DNA of 64,000 nucleotides from Variovorax sp. OV329 (lineage in GTDB: Bacteria; Pseudomonadota; Gammaproteobacteria; Burkholderiales; Burkholderiaceae_C). Position numbers and translations under genes: made by a program. The notes under the pieces are model-generated. The model saw only the letters and a program-made list of their open reading frames with translations, made no database searches and was not told the origin of the DNA. The stretch spans positions 1-64,000 of the forward strand of contig NZ_FOUG01000024.1 in assembly GCF_900114785.1 (NCBI RefSeq), given 5' to 3'. Each line of letters starts with the position of its first letter. The stretch's first letter is position 1. Positions 62,528 through 64,000 of this stretch are shown here, piece by piece.

Positions 62528-64000
62528 ATGTCGATGAACGTCAGCGAGTTCGTGTGGAAGCGCTTGCAGGAGTGGGGTCTCCACCGCGTCTACGGCTACC
62601 CCGGCGACGGCGTCGGCGGGCTGGACGTGGCGCTGGAGAAGGACAAGGGCATGCATTACGTACAGGTGCGCCACGAGGAGATGGCCGCCTTCATGGCTGC
62701 GGGCCATGCCAAGTTCACCGGCGAGGTGGGGCTCTGCTATGCCACCTCGGGCCCCGGGGCCATCCACCTGCTCAATGGCCTGTACGACGCCCGCATGGAC
62801 CACGTGCCCGTGGTCGCCATCGTCGGCCAGCAGGCGCGCAGCGCGATCGGTTCCAGCTACCAGCAGGAAGTGGACCTGCAGTGCCTCTTCAAGGACGTGG
62901 CCAGCGAATTTGTCGCCACAGCCAGCGTGCCGGCCCAGGTTCGGCACCTGGTGGACCGCGCGGTGCGCATCGCCGCAAGCCGCCGCACCGTGACCTGCAT
63001 CATCCTGCCGCAGGACCTGCAGCAGCTGGACTACGAAGACCCGCCGATGGCGCACGGCGCCACGCACACCGGCACCGGCTATGCCGACCCAGCGCCAGTG
63101 CCCGCGCAGGCGCAGCTGCAGCGGGCGGCCGAGGTGCTCAATGCCGGGCGCAAGGTCGCGATGCTGGTGGGCGCGGGCGTCCTGGGCGCCACCGACCCGG
63201 CGATCCTGGTGGCCGACCGGCTGCAGGCCGGCGCCGCCAAGGCGCTGCTGGGCAAGGCGGCGCTGCCGGACGAGCTGCCGTGGGTCACCGGGTGCATCGG
63301 CCTGCTGGGCACCGAGCCGAGCTGGCACCTCATGCAGGAATGCGACACGCTGCTGATGGTGGGCTCGGCCTTTCCGTACAGCGAGTTCCTGCCCAAGCCG
63401 GGCAAGGCGCGCGGCGTCCAGATCGACATCGACCCGGCCCGGCTCAGCCTGCGCTACCCGATGGAGGTGAACCTGGTGGGCGACAGTGCGAGCACGCTGC
63501 TGGCGCTGCTTCCCCTGCTCGAGCAGAAGTCGGGGGAATGGCGCGAGGACATCCAGGGTCGCGTCGCCAAATGGTGGAAGCTGCTGGAAGAGCGTGCCAT
63601 GCAACCGGCCGAGCCGATCAATCCGCAGCGCGTGTTCTGGGAGCTCTCCAGCCGCCTGCCGGAAGACTGCATCTTCACCGGCGACGCCGGCACGGTGGCC
63701 AACTGGTATGCGCGCGACATCCGCATGCGCCGCGGCATGATGGGCTCGCTCTCCGGCGGACTGGCGTCGCTGGGCTCGGCCACGCCCTATGCACTGGCGG
63801 CCAAGATGGCGCACCCCGGGCGGCCGGTGATCGCCTTCATCGGCGACGGTGCGATGCAGATGAACGGCCTGAACGTGATGATCACCATCGCCAAGTACTG
63901 GCGGCAGTGGAAGGACCCGCGGCTGGTCGTCATGGTCCTCAACAACCGCGACCTGTCGCAGGTGACCTGGGAAGAGCGGGTGCAGATGGGCGAGGGCAAG
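62528..64000 (+). CDS. Thiamine-diphosphate-dependent enzyme, pyruvate oxidase/ALS-like (3' end cut by window)
   Basis: The visible 491 codons read MSMNVSEFVWKRLQEWGL with GYPGDGVGGLDVAL, the catalytic Glu in RHEEMAAFMAAGHAK and the cofactor motif GDGAMQMNGL...VLNNRD. This is the PoxB/acetolactate synthase superfamily; PoxB-like enzymes decarboxylate pyruvate. About 80-110 C-terminal residues are missing at the window edge. The 98-bp gap and no overlap suggest a separate transcript from the five-gene cluster. Substrate (pyruvate or another 2-oxoacid) is uncertain. Confidence 0.88.
   Translation, partial: MSMNVSEFVWKRLQEWGLHRVYGYPGDGVGGLDVALEKDKGMHYVQVRHEEMAAFMAAGHAKFTGEVGLCYATSGPGAIHLLNGLYDARMDHVPVVAIVGQQARSAIGSSYQQEVDLQCLFKDVASEFVATASVPAQVRHLVDRAVRIAASRRTVTCIILPQDLQQLDYEDPPMAHGATHTGTGYADPAPVPAQAQLQRAAEVLNAGRKVAMLVGAGVLGATDPAILVADRLQAGAAKALLGKAALPDELPWVTGCIGLLGTEPSWHLMQECDTLLMVGSAFPYSEFLPKPGKARGVQIDIDPARLSLRYPMEVNLVGDSASTLLALLPLLEQKSGEWREDIQGRVAKWWKLLEERAMQPAEPINPQRVFWELSSRLPEDCIFTGDAGTVANWYARDIRMRRGMMGSLSGGLASLGSATPYALAAKMAHPGRPVIAFIGDGAMQMNGLNVMITIAKYWRQWKDPRLVVMVLNNRDLSQVTWEERVQMGEGK

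Overview
The window is GC-rich bacterial chromosome and reads as a betaproteobacterium of the Burkholderiales, most likely Comamonadaceae and Variovorax-like. This placement is inferred from gene content: three Bug/TctC-type periplasmic binding proteins, an Omp32-type porin, an orphan TAXI protein, many LysR/AraC/LuxR regulators beside short catabolic operons, and a tandem glycine riboswitch on gcvTHP. No tRNA, rRNA, insertion sequence, prophage or CRISPR array was seen. Coding density is high and genes run on both strands in short operons. Several start codons are TTG or GTG with a strong Shine-Dalgarno (SD) site.

Layout. 0-3.7 kb: a Bug protein, a two-gene membrane/outer-membrane pair, and a Cax-type cation/proton exchanger whose stop codon lies in a 26-bp tandem duplication. 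4.0-7.2 kb: a double-domain KaiC-like ATPase coupled to a hybrid histidine kinase. 7.2-8.8 kb: a possible FAH-fold remnant, a TIGR04325-type methyltransferase and a small secreted protein. 8.8-12.9 kb: a LysR regulator with a 17-bp palindromic operator, an MHS-type transporter, a DUF2817/M14 peptidase and a cyclic-nucleotide-binding protein. 12.9-18.6 kb: a metallophosphoesterase and the glycine cleavage operon gcvT-gcvH-gcvP behind the riboswitch. 18.6-26.2 kb: a cupin and a 2330-residue autotransporter with about 14 PATR repeats. 26.3-29.4 kb: a membrane-anchored TAXI protein and ETF-ubiquinone oxidoreductase. 29.6-35.5 kb: a lipid A / envelope modification island (three PAP2 phosphatases, an EptA-type phosphoethanolamine transferase, a PmrAB-like two-component system). 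35.5-38.4 kb: ethanolamine ammonia-lyase (eutB, eutC) joined through a 43-codon bridging ORF and followed by an AhpD-like protein, every junction being an ATGA overlap. 38.4-41.2 kb: an FKBP isomerase, an acetolactate-synthase-like enzyme and a divergent Lrp regulator. 41.2-48 kb: an acyl-CoA synthetase/Bug operon with a divergent LysR, a GNAT enzyme, and a PAS-LuxR regulator divergent from a 3-oxoacid CoA-transferase. 48.2-54.7 kb: a catabolic locus (porin, quinone oxidoreductase, Bug protein, Fe(II)/2-oxoglutarate dioxygenase, beta-keto acid cleavage enzyme, AraC regulator). 54.9-59.0 kb: divergent opgG and bglX. 59.1-62.4 kb: a tight five-gene cluster (GT2 glycosyltransferase, two-helix membrane protein, short acyl-CoA dehydrogenase, PIG-L deacetylase, SAM methyltransferase). 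62.5 kb to the end: a thiamine-diphosphate enzyme cut by the window edge.

The best candidates for under-described biology are four. The five-gene cluster at 59.1-62.4 kb looks like a small glycoconjugate-modifying pathway with no evident named product. The catabolic locus at 48.2-54.7 kb has a 15-bp direct repeat at a 21-bp interval that suits AraC binding. The KaiC/histidine-kinase pair lacks KaiA and KaiB. The eutB-eutC bridging ORF is built from a decayed tandem duplication. All functional statements come from motif recognition by eye; no database search was run.
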